This document shows, in pieces, positions 25,530 through 34,172 of a stretch of DNA of 64,000 bases. This stretch comes from Thermoleophilia bacterium (GTDB taxonomy: Bacteria; Actinomycetota; Thermoleophilia; RBG-16-64-13). The notes beneath the pieces were generated by a model. It did not search any database, was not told the origin of the DNA, and worked only from the letters and a program-made list of their open reading frames with translations. The translations under genes and the position numbers were made by a program. Numbering within the stretch: the first letter of the stretch is position 1; each line of letters opens with the position of its first letter. Location of the stretch: positions 185,921-249,920 of the forward strand of contig JAOAGT010000005.1 of NCBI GenBank assembly GCA_026415615.1. Reading direction: 5' to 3'.

Positions 25530-28500
25530 ATGGACGAACAACAGGAATTTGCTTCCCGAGAAAAGCCCGAAGAGTCTCCTCAGATCTTCGCTCAAGACCC
25601 GGTGTCCTCCCCATCTCCAGAGTTCGTCAACTGGCTCCGCGAGCGCGGATTTAGGGCATCTCGCGACGCCGTGTTCTTCACGGATGACTCTCACAGAATC
25701 ATAGACTGCAACGACTCAGTAGAAAGGCTCGTGGGGTCAACACGAGATCAAATCCTGGGTAGGTATTGTTGGGAACTGTTCCACGGTACAACGGAGGCAC
25801 CGCCTTACTGTCCCCTTATGAAAGCCTTTTTCAGCACACAAGAAGAAGCTATTGAACTTTGCCTCAAGGATCGTTCGTACGCGGCTTCGGTGCAGCCCAT
25901 CTTCTCTCCTGACGGTGCTAGCTTCGTGGGGGCCATTCATATAGTGAGCGACGTCACCGAATACAAGCACGCTACGAACCGGCTGCGCCAAAAGGCAGAG
26001 AGGCTGGCTGCGCTGGTGGATATCGCTCGTAATTTGGCCAAAGAAACCAATCTTGAAACACTCCTTGAAACTGTCGCGGCCTCCACGGCATCGCTATGCG
26101 GGTTCGACGCGGTGGCCATTCGCCTGGTCAAAGACCAAGAGCTCGTAACAGTTGCACGCTACCGAGCAGTACCGTTTCCCTTCAGCGAGGCAACCGCTAG
26201 CCAGATGGTGGCCGACCACCCACATATGCAACGGGCTCTTGCCACTGGCCAACCCGTGGCCATTTCTGACACCTCCCAAGCCCACTTTACCGAAGCGGAA
26301 CAGGTTGCTACTGCCGCTCTTGGCTTCAAATCTGTGGCCTTTATCCCCCTTGTTCACGCCGACCAGAGCATAGGCGTAATGGTGGCGGGCTCGCGCTCTC
26401 GCAAGGAGTTTGGGCCGGATGACCTTGAGCTGATGGCCGCCTTGGCGAGCATCTCCGCCCTGCAAATTGTGCAACAGCGAGATGCACAGCAACTTCGCGA
26501 GGCCGAGGCCCGCTTCTTGCGCTTGGCCGAACATGCGCGGGACCTTGTCTATCGGTATGAGCTTTATCCCAAACGCGGTTTCACCTACGTCAGCCCCGGG
26601 GCTACAGAGATAACCGGATACACCCCCGAGGAACACTATGCTGACCCTGACCTTGGGCTAAAAATTGTCCATCCTGATGACCGCCCATTACTGGAACAAG
26701 CTATTCGCGGCGAGCTAGATCCAGAAAAGCCCCTGATCCTGCGGTGGATTAGAAAAGACGGTCAAATTATCTGGACCTCGCAACGAAACCTTGTAATCCG
26801 AGACGAGACCGGCCGGCCAATTGCCGTAGAAGGCACCGCTCGCGACATCACCGCACAAAGAGAAGCCGAAATTGCCCGCCATGAAGCAGAGGAGAGATAC
26901 CGCAGCCTGGTGGAGCTTGCTCCAGTAGCAGTACTAGTAGTCAAAGACCACAAGATCATTTTTTCCAATTCTACAAGCGCTTCCATTCTAGGATTCGGGT
27001 CCGCCGACGAACTCGTAGGACTGGACGCCCGAGCCTTTGTGGCTCCTCGAGAATTACAGGAAGCGCGCTACCGGCTTGAGAAAACTCTGGCCGGCGCCCG
27101 AGGGCTATATCCGGTCGTGGGTACTTGGCTAAAACGGGACGGTTCACCGGTTATCGTCCAGATTTCGGCCTCGCCCATAACCTACAAGGGCGAACCCGCG
27201 TTGTTGGTCGTGGCAATAGACATTACTGCGCGCAGAAGAGCAGAAGACGCTCTTGAACAGGAGCGAGCCAAGCTGCAAAAGATTGCCGACAGCTTTCCCG
27301 GAGCCATCGGTATGTGTCGGCTCAGTCCGGAAAGACACGTCACCATTCCTTACGCGAGCCAAGCCGTCGAGCAGCTCACTGGGCTTACGCCAGAACAGCT
27401 CTCGGCCGATGCGGCTCTCTTTGCTGCTCGAATACATCCCGCCGACCTGCCTCGGGTTCGAGACTCTCTCTTTGAGTCACTCCGTACCTTGGGTCCGCTT
27501 GAATGCGAGTTTCGCTACCTCCACCCTGAGAAAAGGGAGGTATGGTTGGCAGCTCAAGCCGTCCCGTGGCATGAAGAAGATGGGAGCACAACATGGAGCG
27601 GAGTACTCCTGGATATAACTACCCGTAAGAAGGCAGAGGCGGAGCACGAAGCAGCACTGCAGCGGCTTTTTGAGATGGAAAAGCTAGACTCCGTGGCCAA
27701 GCTTGCTGGCGGTGTAGCGCATGAGTTTAACAACATGCTAAGCGTCATTTTGGGGTATTCCCAGAGCCTCCTTGATCGTCTCGCTCCGGAAGATCCCAAT
27801 CGAGAAGACATTGAGGAAATCTTGCGGGCCGCAGAGCGGTCGGCCCATCTAACCCAGCAACTGCTCACTTTCAGCGGAAAACAAATGAGAGAACCAGCTC
27901 TCCTTAACCCTAATTCCAAGCTCAAAGACATGGAGACTGTTTTGAGAGGGTTCTTGGGGGAAGACGTCAATCTGGAACTCGATCTTGGCGAGAGCGTGGG
28001 CGAGATAAGAATCGAACCGGGGCAATTTGAACAAATGATCATGAACCTTGTCCTGAACGCACGCGATGCCATGCCTCAAGGAGGAAAGCTGACCATAGCC
28101 ACTAGAGCCGTGCAGCTAGAGACGGAGCGCGTCATGCTGTCGCAGACGCTCAAACCTGGTACCTACGTGGCCATCACGGTGGAAGACACGGGGCACGGCA
28201 TCCCGGAAGACGTTCTGCCTCGGATTTTCGAGCCGTTCTTCACCACCAAGGCCAGACGTCCAGGGGCGGGACTTGGCCTTACCGTTGTACAGGCCATCAC
28301 CCGACAGAGCCAAGGAGCAGTCGAGGTGCGGTCCCAAGTCGGACAAGGGACCATAGTTGAGATCTATCTACCTAGCCTAACCACGGAGCCACGTTTGACC
28401 ATGAAACCCACGTCAGTTCAGGTAGAGGAGCCTCAAGTTCCACGCAGACACATCCTGGTAGTAGAAGACGAGGAGGCCCTGCGCAATCTCTTCAGACGTA

Positions 28501-28814
28501 TGCTTGGAGAGCTTGGGTACGAAGTCACGCTGGCAACCGATGGCGGCGAGGCACTTGCTCTCATCAAGGGAGGTCTCAAACCCGATCTTGTCCTCACCGA
28601 TGTGGTGATGCCTGGAACAAGCGGCCCTGCAATGGCTGCCCAGCTCGAGAAGTCGCACCCCGATCTCAAAGTTGTCTTTATGTCCGGCTACCCCGATGAC
28701 GCCATTGAGCGCCATGGCGGTCTGCGCAAAGGGGTACCATTTCTACAAAAACCGGTAACCATGTCTTCTCTGGCCGCCAAGCTGGAAGAAGTGTTTGGCA
28801 AGACTGAGGAATAG
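25530..28814 (+). CDS. Soluble multi-PAS/GAF hybrid histidine kinase with receiver domain
   Basis: 1094 residues, no membrane segment. Order: PAS (about 50-155, with a CxxLFHG...YCP block), GAF (about 170-325), PAS (about 330-450, PAC tail VEGTARDITAQ), PAS (about 455-575), PAS (about 580-705), HisKA with phospho-accepting H731 in GGVAHEFNNML, HATPase (NLVLNARDAMPQGG, EDTGHGIPED, GAGLGLTVV), then a receiver domain with D1024 in TDVVMPGTSG and a Lys in LQKPV. It senses cytoplasmic signals, perhaps redox or small ligands; none can be named. No separate response regulator lies nearby, so output may go through a distant phosphotransfer partner. The NYN gene starts two bases after its stop. Confidence 0.9.
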   Translation: MDEQQEFASREKPEESPQIFAQDPVSSPSPEFVNWLRERGFRASRDAVFFTDDSHRIIDCNDSVERLVGSTRDQILGRYCWELFHGTTEAPPYCPLMKAFFSTQEEAIELCLKDRSYAASVQPIFSPDGASFVGAIHIVSDVTEYKHATNRLRQKAERLAALVDIARNLAKETNLETLLETVAASTASLCGFDAVAIRLVKDQELVTVARYRAVPFPFSEATASQMVADHPHMQRALATGQPVAISDTSQAHFTEAEQVATAALGFKSVAFIPLVHADQSIGVMVAGSRSRKEFGPDDLELMAALASISALQIVQQRDAQQLREAEARFLRLAEHARDLVYRYELYPKRGFTYVSPGATEITGYTPEEHYADPDLGLKIVHPDDRPLLEQAIRGELDPEKPLILRWIRKDGQIIWTSQRNLVIRDETGRPIAVEGTARDITAQREAEIARHEAEERYRSLVELAPVAVLVVKDHKIIFSNSTSASILGFGSADELVGLDARAFVAPRELQEARYRLEKTLAGARGLYPVVGTWLKRDGSPVIVQISASPITYKGEPALLVVAIDITARRRAEDALEQERAKLQKIADSFPGAIGMCRLSPERHVTIPYASQAVEQLTGLTPEQLSADAALFAARIHPADLPRVRDSLFESLRTLGPLECEFRYLHPEKREVWLAAQAVPWHEEDGSTTWSGVLLDITTRKKAEAEHEAALQRLFEMEKLDSVAKLAGGVAHEFNNMLSVILGYSQSLLDRLAPEDPNREDIEEILRAAERSAHLTQQLLTFSGKQMREPALLNPNSKLKDMETVLRGFLGEDVNLELDLGESVGEIRIEPGQFEQMIMNLVLNARDAMPQGGKLTIATRAVQLETERVMLSQTLKPGTYVAITVEDTGHGIPEDVLPRIFEPFFTTKARRPGAGLGLTVVQAITRQSQGAVEVRSQVGQGTIVEIYLPSLTTEPRLTMKPTSVQVEEPQVPRRHILVVEDEEALRNLFRRMLGELGYEVTLATDGGEALALIKGGLKPDLVLTDVVMPGTSGPAMAAQLEKSHPDLKVVFMSGYPDDAIERHGGLRKGVPFLQKPVTMSSLAAKLEEVFGKTEE

Positions 28815-28816
28815 TT

Positions 28817-29578
28817 ATGGCTGAAGGTGAACGTACACTGGCAGTGTTTATTGATTTCGAGAATCTGGCCGTTGGTTTTAAGCATCGGAGGGAGACGTTC
28901 GATATCCAGAAGATTCTGGAGCGGCTAGTAGAGAAAGGCAAGATCATAGTAAAAAAGGCCTACGCAGACTGGAGCGAATACCAGCAGTACACGCGTAGCC
29001 TTCACGAAAACGCCATAGAGCTAATCGAGATACCCAAGCGACAAATGACCGGCAAGAACTCGGCTGACATCCGCTTGGCTGTTGATGCCATGGACCTGGC
29101 CTGGTCCAAGGAACATATCGATACCTTTGTGATTGTCTCCGGCGATTCGGACTTCTCCCCCCTTGTCTCGAAGCTAAAGGAAAACGGTAAGCATGTGATC
29201 GGCGTGGGGATGAAGGAGTCCACCAGCGACTTGCTGGCTCAAAATTGCGACGAGTTCATCTTCTACGAGGATCTGGAAAAGCAGCCCACGGCAGCCGCAG
29301 ACAGTCCCAAAGTTAAGGACATTCCCCCCGACAAGAAAGAAGTGTTCGACCTCCTCCTTGAATCTATCGCTGCCCTTATCCGCGAAAACAAGCACCCCAT
29401 CTTTGCCTCGATGGTCAAGGACACCATGCAACGCAAAAAGCCGTCGTTTAATGAGTCCGCTTACGGATACCGCACTTTTAGCAGCTTGCTGTTAGACGCA
29501 GAGAAGCGCGGTTTCATCAAGCTGCACCGCGACAAAAAGGCGGGCTGGACCTACGTAGTGGAAGGACTTGTTGAGTAG
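28817..29578 (+). CDS. NYN-domain (PIN-like) protein with C-terminal LOTUS-like domain
   Basis: 253 residues. The N-terminal 150 form a NYN/LabA-type nuclease domain with the acidic residues in FIDFENL, KNSADIRLAVDAM and IVSGDSDFSPLV, and IGVGMKESTSDLL. After a short Pro/Lys linker, residues about 180-250 (VFDLLLESIAAL...PSFNESAYGYRTFSSLL) resemble an OST-HTH/LOTUS RNA-binding winged helix. NYN proteins are expected to be metal-dependent ribonucleases. Transcribed with the hybrid kinase (two bases apart). Confidence 0.85.
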   Translation: MAEGERTLAVFIDFENLAVGFKHRRETFDIQKILERLVEKGKIIVKKAYADWSEYQQYTRSLHENAIELIEIPKRQMTGKNSADIRLAVDAMDLAWSKEHIDTFVIVSGDSDFSPLVSKLKENGKHVIGVGMKESTSDLLAQNCDEFIFYEDLEKQPTAAADSPKVKDIPPDKKEVFDLLLESIAALIRENKHPIFASMVKDTMQRKKPSFNESAYGYRTFSSLLLDAEKRGFIKLHRDKKAGWTYVVEGLVE

Positions 29579-29602
29579 CGGGCTTACTTTCTGGAGACAT
29601 GA

Positions 29603-29983
29603 CTACTCGAGGACGGCAACTGCGTATCGTCCTGGACTTAGACGTGCAACTGACCGCCGATCCTTAGCCACGTAAGTCCGCCCGCTCGGATCAACGGTAG
29701 CTAGCCAGCTAGATCGATACAGACGACGGACAAAGGCCGCAGGGGTCTCGTCAGAAGCAAACAGGGATAGGCAGGCAAACCGCCGGGTATCCTGCCTCTC
29801 AAGCATCTCCGCAAGCTCATCGAGAAAACGTGCCCATCTCTGCGTAGAAGAAAGAAAGACTTGAGGACCAGGCAGGGCAAGGAATATGACACCTTCACCG
29901 GGTTCAAGATTAAGGGTTTTCCTCAGACTGGCGGGGAGGTAAAGGTAGCCTCTGCTATCGAGGCGGGATGTGTAGGCTCGCAT
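29603..29983 (-). CDS. MraZ-like SpoVT/AbrB-fold protein
   Basis: 126 residues from ATG 29983; the longer frame to 30055 would start inside the strong hairpin upstream. The first half is an AbrB/MraZ swapped-hairpin unit (SRLDSRGYLYLPASLRKTL), the second a degenerate copy (LATVDPSGRTYVAKDRRSVARL). MraZ proteins are DNA-binding rings that normally sit at the head of the division and cell-wall cluster; this copy stands alone, behind a CoA-transferase operon. A DNA-binding regulator is the likely role, target unknown. Confidence 0.65.
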   Translation of the reverse strand: MRAYTSRLDSRGYLYLPASLRKTLNLEPGEGVIFLALPGPQVFLSSTQRWARFLDELAEMLERQDTRRFACLSLFASDETPAAFVRRLYRSSWLATVDPSGRTYVAKDRRSVARLSPGRYAVAVLE

Positions 29984-30010
29984 AATACCCCCCTGTAGAG
30001 GTGTAGGGTT

Positions 30011-30045
30011 CGGGGGCGCGCGGCCCACGCGGCCGCGCGCCCCCG
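30011..30045. other. Perfect 15-bp GC-only inverted repeat with 5-base loop
   Basis: Arms 30011-30025 and 30031-30045 are exact complements, all G/C, around the loop CACGC. It lies 7 bases after the stop of the glutaconate-type CoA-transferase B gene and 28 bases before the MraZ-like start, both on the minus strand. No T-tract follows, so it may be a factor-assisted terminator, an mRNA-end stabiliser or a DNA site. Confidence 0.85.
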
Positions 30046-30051
30046 AAAACA

Positions 30052-30822
30052 TCAAGCCCGACCAATCACCAACCGGTACGGATCAACTTCGTCACGCAGC
30101 AATCTTAGCTCTTCCTCTGTGGGCGGGTCAGTGCGACCCAGTTCGGGCGCGACCAACAGCTCAAAGCCGGTCTCCGCCTGCACCTGCTCCAGTTCCACTC
30201 CGGGGTGCAAGGACTCCACCATCATCCGTTTGGTAGCTTCATCAAAACCCATCACCGCCAAGTCGGTGATGATCTTGTACGGGCCGCCCTTGGGTAAACC
30301 CGCCTCCTCGCGCGACCCATCGCCATGCAAGAATCCCGGCGAGGTAATAAAGTCACACTTTTCTACAAACCGGGCCTTGCTGTGTACGGTCATGATCATG
30401 GTCTTCCAGCACAGAGAGGCAAAGTCATTAGCCCCACCGCTGCCCGGGAAACGAACCTTGGGCTTGTAGAAATCGCCAATACAAGTGGAGTTGATGTTGC
30501 CATACTTATCGATCTGAGCGCCGCCTAAGAAGGCGTAGTCCACTTGCCCGCGAGCGCAGGTGGTCATCATCTCGACCATGCCAGCGGCCATGATCGCCTT
30601 GTAGAAGGTGCTTGAGTCCCCCACCGAGATCGGCATCTGTGGAAGTAGCGGGGCTACTCCACCAGCCTCAAACAAGATCACAAGGTTGGGAGAATGCATC
30701 TTCTGCGCCAACATAGCTGCTGCGCAGGGAGCCCCGGTACCTACGGCCACCGTTTTTCCATCTTCCAGGTACCGCGAGGCCACGCAGATCATGAGCTCCA
30801 TTGTGTTGTATTCAGGTGCCAT
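30052..30822 (-). CDS. gctB: Glutaconate-type CoA-transferase subunit B
   Basis: 256 residues from ATG 30822, preceded by AAGGAG nine bases upstream (TTG/ATG starts further up are less likely). Beta subunit of the glutaconate/3-oxoacid CoA-transferase fold with the probable catalytic Glu in ILFEAGGVAPLLP, GQVDYAFLGGAQIDKYGNINST, PGSGGANDFASLC and IITDLAVMGF. It moves CoA onto a dicarboxylic or related acid. With the dehydratase-like genes 5-7 kb away it could feed a 2-hydroxyacid pathway (inference). Confidence 0.82.
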   Translation of the reverse strand: MAPEYNTMELMICVASRYLEDGKTVAVGTGAPCAAAMLAQKMHSPNLVILFEAGGVAPLLPQMPISVGDSSTFYKAIMAAGMVEMMTTCARGQVDYAFLGGAQIDKYGNINSTCIGDFYKPKVRFPGSGGANDFASLCWKTMIMTVHSKARFVEKCDFITSPGFLHGDGSREEAGLPKGGPYKIITDLAVMGFDEATKRMMVESLHPGVELEQVQAETGFELLVAPELGRTDPPTEEELRLLRDEVDPYRLVIGRA

Positions 30823-30882
30823 ATTTGCTAGCTCCTTGGCCTTTCGCAAAACCGTGTGAGTTTATCTCCGTGTCCCCAAGCG

Positions 30883-31872
30883 TTAATTTCCATGCTTGAA
30901 AACAGGCTCGAGCATCTGAAGCTCCTTCATGCGCTTTTCCCCGCCGCAGCGCTCCAGATACTCCTCAAAGCAAGAAACACCGTAGATGTAGTAGTCGAGG
31001 AACTTCTCGAATTCCTCCGGATTTTTCTCCACCCGCAGCCACTCAGCCAAGTGCTCTTCGTCGGAGAAGTACAGATAAGGCATGTTGCCCGGATAGCTGC
31101 CGTACGGAACTTCACACACCGCGTCCACTAGATAGAAGGGGATGGAGGTGGCGGTGGGATTGCTGCGGATCACCTCGGTGTCAACGATCCGCTCGGTGGT
31201 GATGATCAGATGCTTAGCCGCCCGAGCAAGCTCCAAGTCGGCAACCGAAATTCCCTTTATCACGGAGTTTCCGTATATGTCAGCCTCATGCACATGGATA
31301 GCCGCCACATCGGGCCAGATCGCCGGAACAGCAGCGTACTTCTTACCGGTAAAGGGACACTCGATTATCTTGGCGGCTGACATTTTGAAGGTGTCGGTCC
31401 CGAGCATGGAACGCACGATCCCAAAGGACACACCTTCGGCCGCAGCGCGTAGACGGGCCGCCAGAGCATAGTTGGTCCACTCGGTAACTTGGACCTCCCC
31501 AGATTCCATGTAACGCCGCGCATTAGGAGAAAGACCACGAGCTTCCAGGCCCACTATGTAAGCAGCATCTACTCGGTTAAACACTTTACCGGCAGCAAGC
31601 ACCTGGAAGTCGTGAGTAGAAGTGTGGCCCAAAAAGCCAAGATTCTTGCGTCTCTGCCTTACAATCTCATGGCAGATGGCATTGGGAATGCGATTAGCCC
31701 CAAAACCTCCGATCGCCAGGTAGGCCCCGTCTGGAACGAACTTCTCCACTGCTTCTTTCACCGTCATGCGCTTGTCCACCATAGCGCGCGACTTAGTGGC
31801 AAAGAACGCCCGGGCCTTGTCGGGATCCGGATCCATGAAGAGAGGATTGACCCCTTCGTCAAGCACGTTCAT
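30883..31872 (-). CDS. gctA: Glutaconate-type CoA-transferase subunit A
   Basis: 329 residues; GGAGGG lies close to the start. Pattern of the alpha subunit: MTVKEAVEKFVPDGAYLAIGGFGANRIP, LGFLGHTSTHDFQ, VDAAYIVGLEARGLSP, IHVHEADIYGNSVIKG and ERIVDTEVIRSNP. The C-terminal 60 residues (PYLYFSDEEHLAEWLRVEKNPEEFEKFLDYY region) match the tail seen in GctA-like proteins. First gene of a two-gene operon with gctB. Confidence 0.82.
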   Translation of the reverse strand: MNVLDEGVNPLFMDPDPDKARAFFATKSRAMVDKRMTVKEAVEKFVPDGAYLAIGGFGANRIPNAICHEIVRQRRKNLGFLGHTSTHDFQVLAAGKVFNRVDAAYIVGLEARGLSPNARRYMESGEVQVTEWTNYALAARLRAAAEGVSFGIVRSMLGTDTFKMSAAKIIECPFTGKKYAAVPAIWPDVAAIHVHEADIYGNSVIKGISVADLELARAAKHLIITTERIVDTEVIRSNPTATSIPFYLVDAVCEVPYGSYPGNMPYLYFSDEEHLAEWLRVEKNPEEFEKFLDYYIYGVSCFEEYLERCGGEKRMKELQMLEPVFKHGN

Positions 31873-32048
31873 ACAGTCCCTCCAAGCTTAGAGAGTGCTA
31901 AGACACGGCCGTCATAGGCCGATAGGTTCCACGATTGTGAAGGCTACCATGAACTGACCCTCGGGACCATGAAGCTCTACAGGCTGGGTATAGCTAGAAA
32001 CAAGCCATTCTTCTATTGAATATGTCCGCAGCAGGTTGACAAATCTCC

Positions 32049-32079
32049 GGCAAGTTTGCGTCTGCAGAGCAAACTTGCC
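32049..32079. promoter_or_regulatory. 11-bp perfect inverted repeat upstream of acr3
   Basis: GGCAAGTTTGC (32049-32059) and GCAAACTTGCC (32069-32079) are exact complements with a 9-base loop. It lies in the 324-base gap between gctA (minus) and acr3 (plus), 30 bases before the acr3 -10 box. No T-run follows. It may be an operator or an RNA hairpin belonging to either divergent unit. Apart from this and the acr3 promoter/operator the gap shows nothing else. Confidence 0.6.
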
Positions 32080-32108
32080 AATCGCACACGCGCCTGGGTG
32101 ACTTCGGA

Positions 32109-32148
32109 TATAATCGTTCAGGCGCTCTATAACCGTTTATGCGGTTGA
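32109..32148 (+). promoter_or_regulatory. acr3 promoter -10 box and candidate repressor operator
   Basis: A perfect TATAAT (32109-32114) is followed after 14 bases by the imperfect inverted repeat ATAACCGTTTATGCGGTTGA (32129-32148), which would cover the first transcribed bases. The same left arm, ATAACCGT, opens the perfect palindrome in front of the ArsP-type permease gene at 36643. No good -35 box is seen at the right distance. Confidence 0.6.
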
Positions 32149-32196
32149 GTGTATCTACATCATCTTAACTCGCGGCAGAAAGGCTTGGGTGCTTAG

Positions 32197-33267
32197 ATGA
32201 GGCGACTGTCTTTCCTTGATCGGTATCTAACACTCTGGATATTCCTGGCCATGGCGATCGGTGTAGGCGTGGGATATGTTTGGCCGGCGGTGGGCGAGGC
32301 AATCGGCAAGGCCTCCATCGGCACTACCTCAATTCCCATCGCGATTGGCCTCATTGTCATGATGTACCCTCCGCTCGCCAAGGTTCGTTACGAAGAGCTG
32401 GGTGACGTCTTTCGCAACTGGCGCGTGCTGGGCCTGTCTTTGGTACAAAACTGGATTGTGGGGCCCTTCCTGATGTTTTTCCTCGCCATCCTCCTCCTGT
32501 TCGACAAGCCTGCTCTCATGCAAGGGGTCATTCTCATCGGGCTTGCACGCTGTATAGCCATGGTCATCGTATGGAATGAGCTTGCCAAGGGAGATACCCA
32601 GTACGCCGCGGGCTTAGTGGCCTTTAACTCGGTGTTTCAAGTCGTTTTCTACTCGATATACGCTTTTGTCTTTGTCACGTTGCTCCCGCCTCTTTTCGGC
32701 CTAGAAGGGATCGAGGTGGACGTGAGCATAGCGGAAATTGCCAAGAGCGTGGGTATCTACCTGGGCATTCCGTTTGCTGCTGGAATAATCACTCGCTTTA
32801 CCCTCCTACGCTTTAAAACCAAGGAGTGGTATGAACGCGAGTTTATTCCCCGTATCAGCCCCATAACCCTGATAGCCCTGCTTTTCACGATTTTGGTGAT
32901 GTTTTCACTTAAGGGTGAGATTGTGGTCCAGCTCCCGGTTGACGTGCTCAGGGTGGCAGCTCCACTGCTTCTCTATTTTGTGATCATGTTCCTGGTTAGT
33001 TTCTTCATGAGTAAACGCGTGGGGGCAGACTACGGCAAGAGCGCCACCCTCGCTTTCACCGCTGCCTCTAACAACTTTGAGCTGGCCATCGCCGTAGCTG
33101 TGGCAGTGTTCGGATTGGGCTCTGCCCAGGCGTTTGCTGCGGTTGTAGGGCCGCTGGTTGAGGTCCCGGTTATGATTGGTCTCGTCAATGTCGCCTTCTG
33201 GCTGAGACGCAGGCTGTGGCCGGAACTAGCCGCCGCGGAAAGTAAAGTCCCAGCAACCGAGCCTTGA
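32197..33267 (+). CDS. acr3: Acr3-type arsenite efflux permease
   Basis: 356 residues with ten membrane segments. The family motif with the essential Cys, [13 protein letters not shown], is present, with the second-half [16 protein letters not shown] and [12 protein letters not shown]. Acr3 exports arsenite through the cytoplasmic membrane using the proton gradient. It is the first gene of the arsenic island and stands behind a candidate operator. No ArsC arsenate reductase and no ArsR repressor are coded in the window. Confidence 0.95.
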   Translation: MRRLSFLDRYLTLWIFLAMAIGVGVGYVWPAVGEAIGKASIGTTSIPIAIGLIVMMYPPLAKVRYEELGDVFRNWRVLGLSLVQNWIVGPFLMFFLAILLLFDKPALMQGVILIGLARCIAMVIVWNELAKGDTQYAAGLVAFNSVFQVVFYSIYAFVFVTLLPPLFGLEGIEVDVSIAEIAKSVGIYLGIPFAAGIITRFTLLRFKTKEWYEREFIPRISPITLIALLFTILVMFSLKGEIVVQLPVDVLRVAAPLLLYFVIMFLVSFFMSKRVGADYGKSATLAFTAASNNFELAIAVAVAVFGLGSAQAFAAVVGPLVEVPVMIGLVNVAFWLRRRLWPELAAAESKVPATEP

Positions 33268-33287
33268 GCCTAGAAGAGAGGTAAACG

Positions 33288-34172
33288 ATGAACACAAACA
33301 ACCCAAACAACCCGTGTTGTTATCCGGATTCGCATCATCAAGCGGAACCCTCTAGGGAGAACGAAGTGGACGTGCGCGACGCGGTGCGGAACCGCTACTC
33401 CCAAGTAGCGACCAGTGGGACGTCTTGTTGCGGAGCCGGATCTTCCTGCTGTTCTCCCGAGGCCACTTCTATTAGCTCTGCCTCTCTGGGTTACGATCCC
33501 GAGGACCTTGCTTCGATTCCAGAGGGAGCTGACCTAGGGCTAGGCTGCGGCAACCCGCATGCGATTGCCAATCTTAGACCCGGGGAGACTGTTCTTGACC
33601 TCGGATCCGGGCCGGGTCTTGACTGTTTGCTTGCCGCGCGGGCAGTAGGTTCTGAGGGCAAAGTGATCGGCGTAGATATGACTCCCGAGATGGTCTCCCG
33701 GGCCCGTGCCACCGCAGCCAAGGCGCAGGCTGCCAATGTGGAATTTCGACTTGGAGAAATCGAGCATCTTCCGGTGGCAGACAGCTCCGTAGACGTGATC
33801 ATCTCAAACTGCGTAATCAACCTTTCCCCAGACAAGCCCCAGGTGTTTCGCGAGGCGTATAGAGTGCTTAAACCCGGCGGGCGCCTTGCCATAAGCGACA
33901 TAGTGGCCCTTACTCCCCTCCCCGACGAATGGAAACAAGATCTTTCCCTGCTTTCAGGCTGCATTTCGGGGGCCTCAACGGTGGAAGAACTCACGAATTT
34001 CCTCGCTGCCGCCGGCTTTGAAAACATCGAGATAAACGTCAACGAGAAAAGCCGGGAGTTCATCAAGGACTGGCAGCCAGGAGCGGGCCTCGACAACTAC
34101 ATAGCCTCTGCCGAGATCAAGGCCATTAAGCCCGCCAACCCCGAGACAGGACGGGGATGCTGCTGCTCGTGA
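33288..34172 (+). CDS. arsM: Arsenite S-adenosylmethionine methyltransferase
   Basis: 294 residues. Cys-rich N-terminus (NPCCYP, TSCCGAGSSCC), then the SAM-binding fold: LGLGCGNPHAIANL, VLDLGSGPGLDCLLAA, VIGVDMTPEMVSRAR, and the ArsM-specific IISNCVINLSPDKPQVFREAYRVLKPGG and LLSGCISGA, whose cysteines bind As(III). The C-terminus ends in four residues of a Cys cluster (CCCS), frequent in this family. It methylates arsenite to mono- and dimethyl forms. Overlaps the following phosphoesterase gene. Confidence 0.95.
   Translation: MNTNNPNNPCCYPDSHHQAEPSRENEVDVRDAVRNRYSQVATSGTSCCGAGSSCCSPEATSISSASLGYDPEDLASIPEGADLGLGCGNPHAIANLRPGETVLDLGSGPGLDCLLAARAVGSEGKVIGVDMTPEMVSRARATAAKAQAANVEFRLGEIEHLPVADSSVDVIISNCVINLSPDKPQVFREAYRVLKPGGRLAISDIVALTPLPDEWKQDLSLLSGCISGASTVEELTNFLAAAGFENIEINVNEKSREFIKDWQPGAGLDNYIASAEIKAIKPANPETGRGCCCS

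Noticed and set aside
33491-34096. 201-codon minus-strand ORF
   Set aside because: Antisense to arsM; no recognisable domain.
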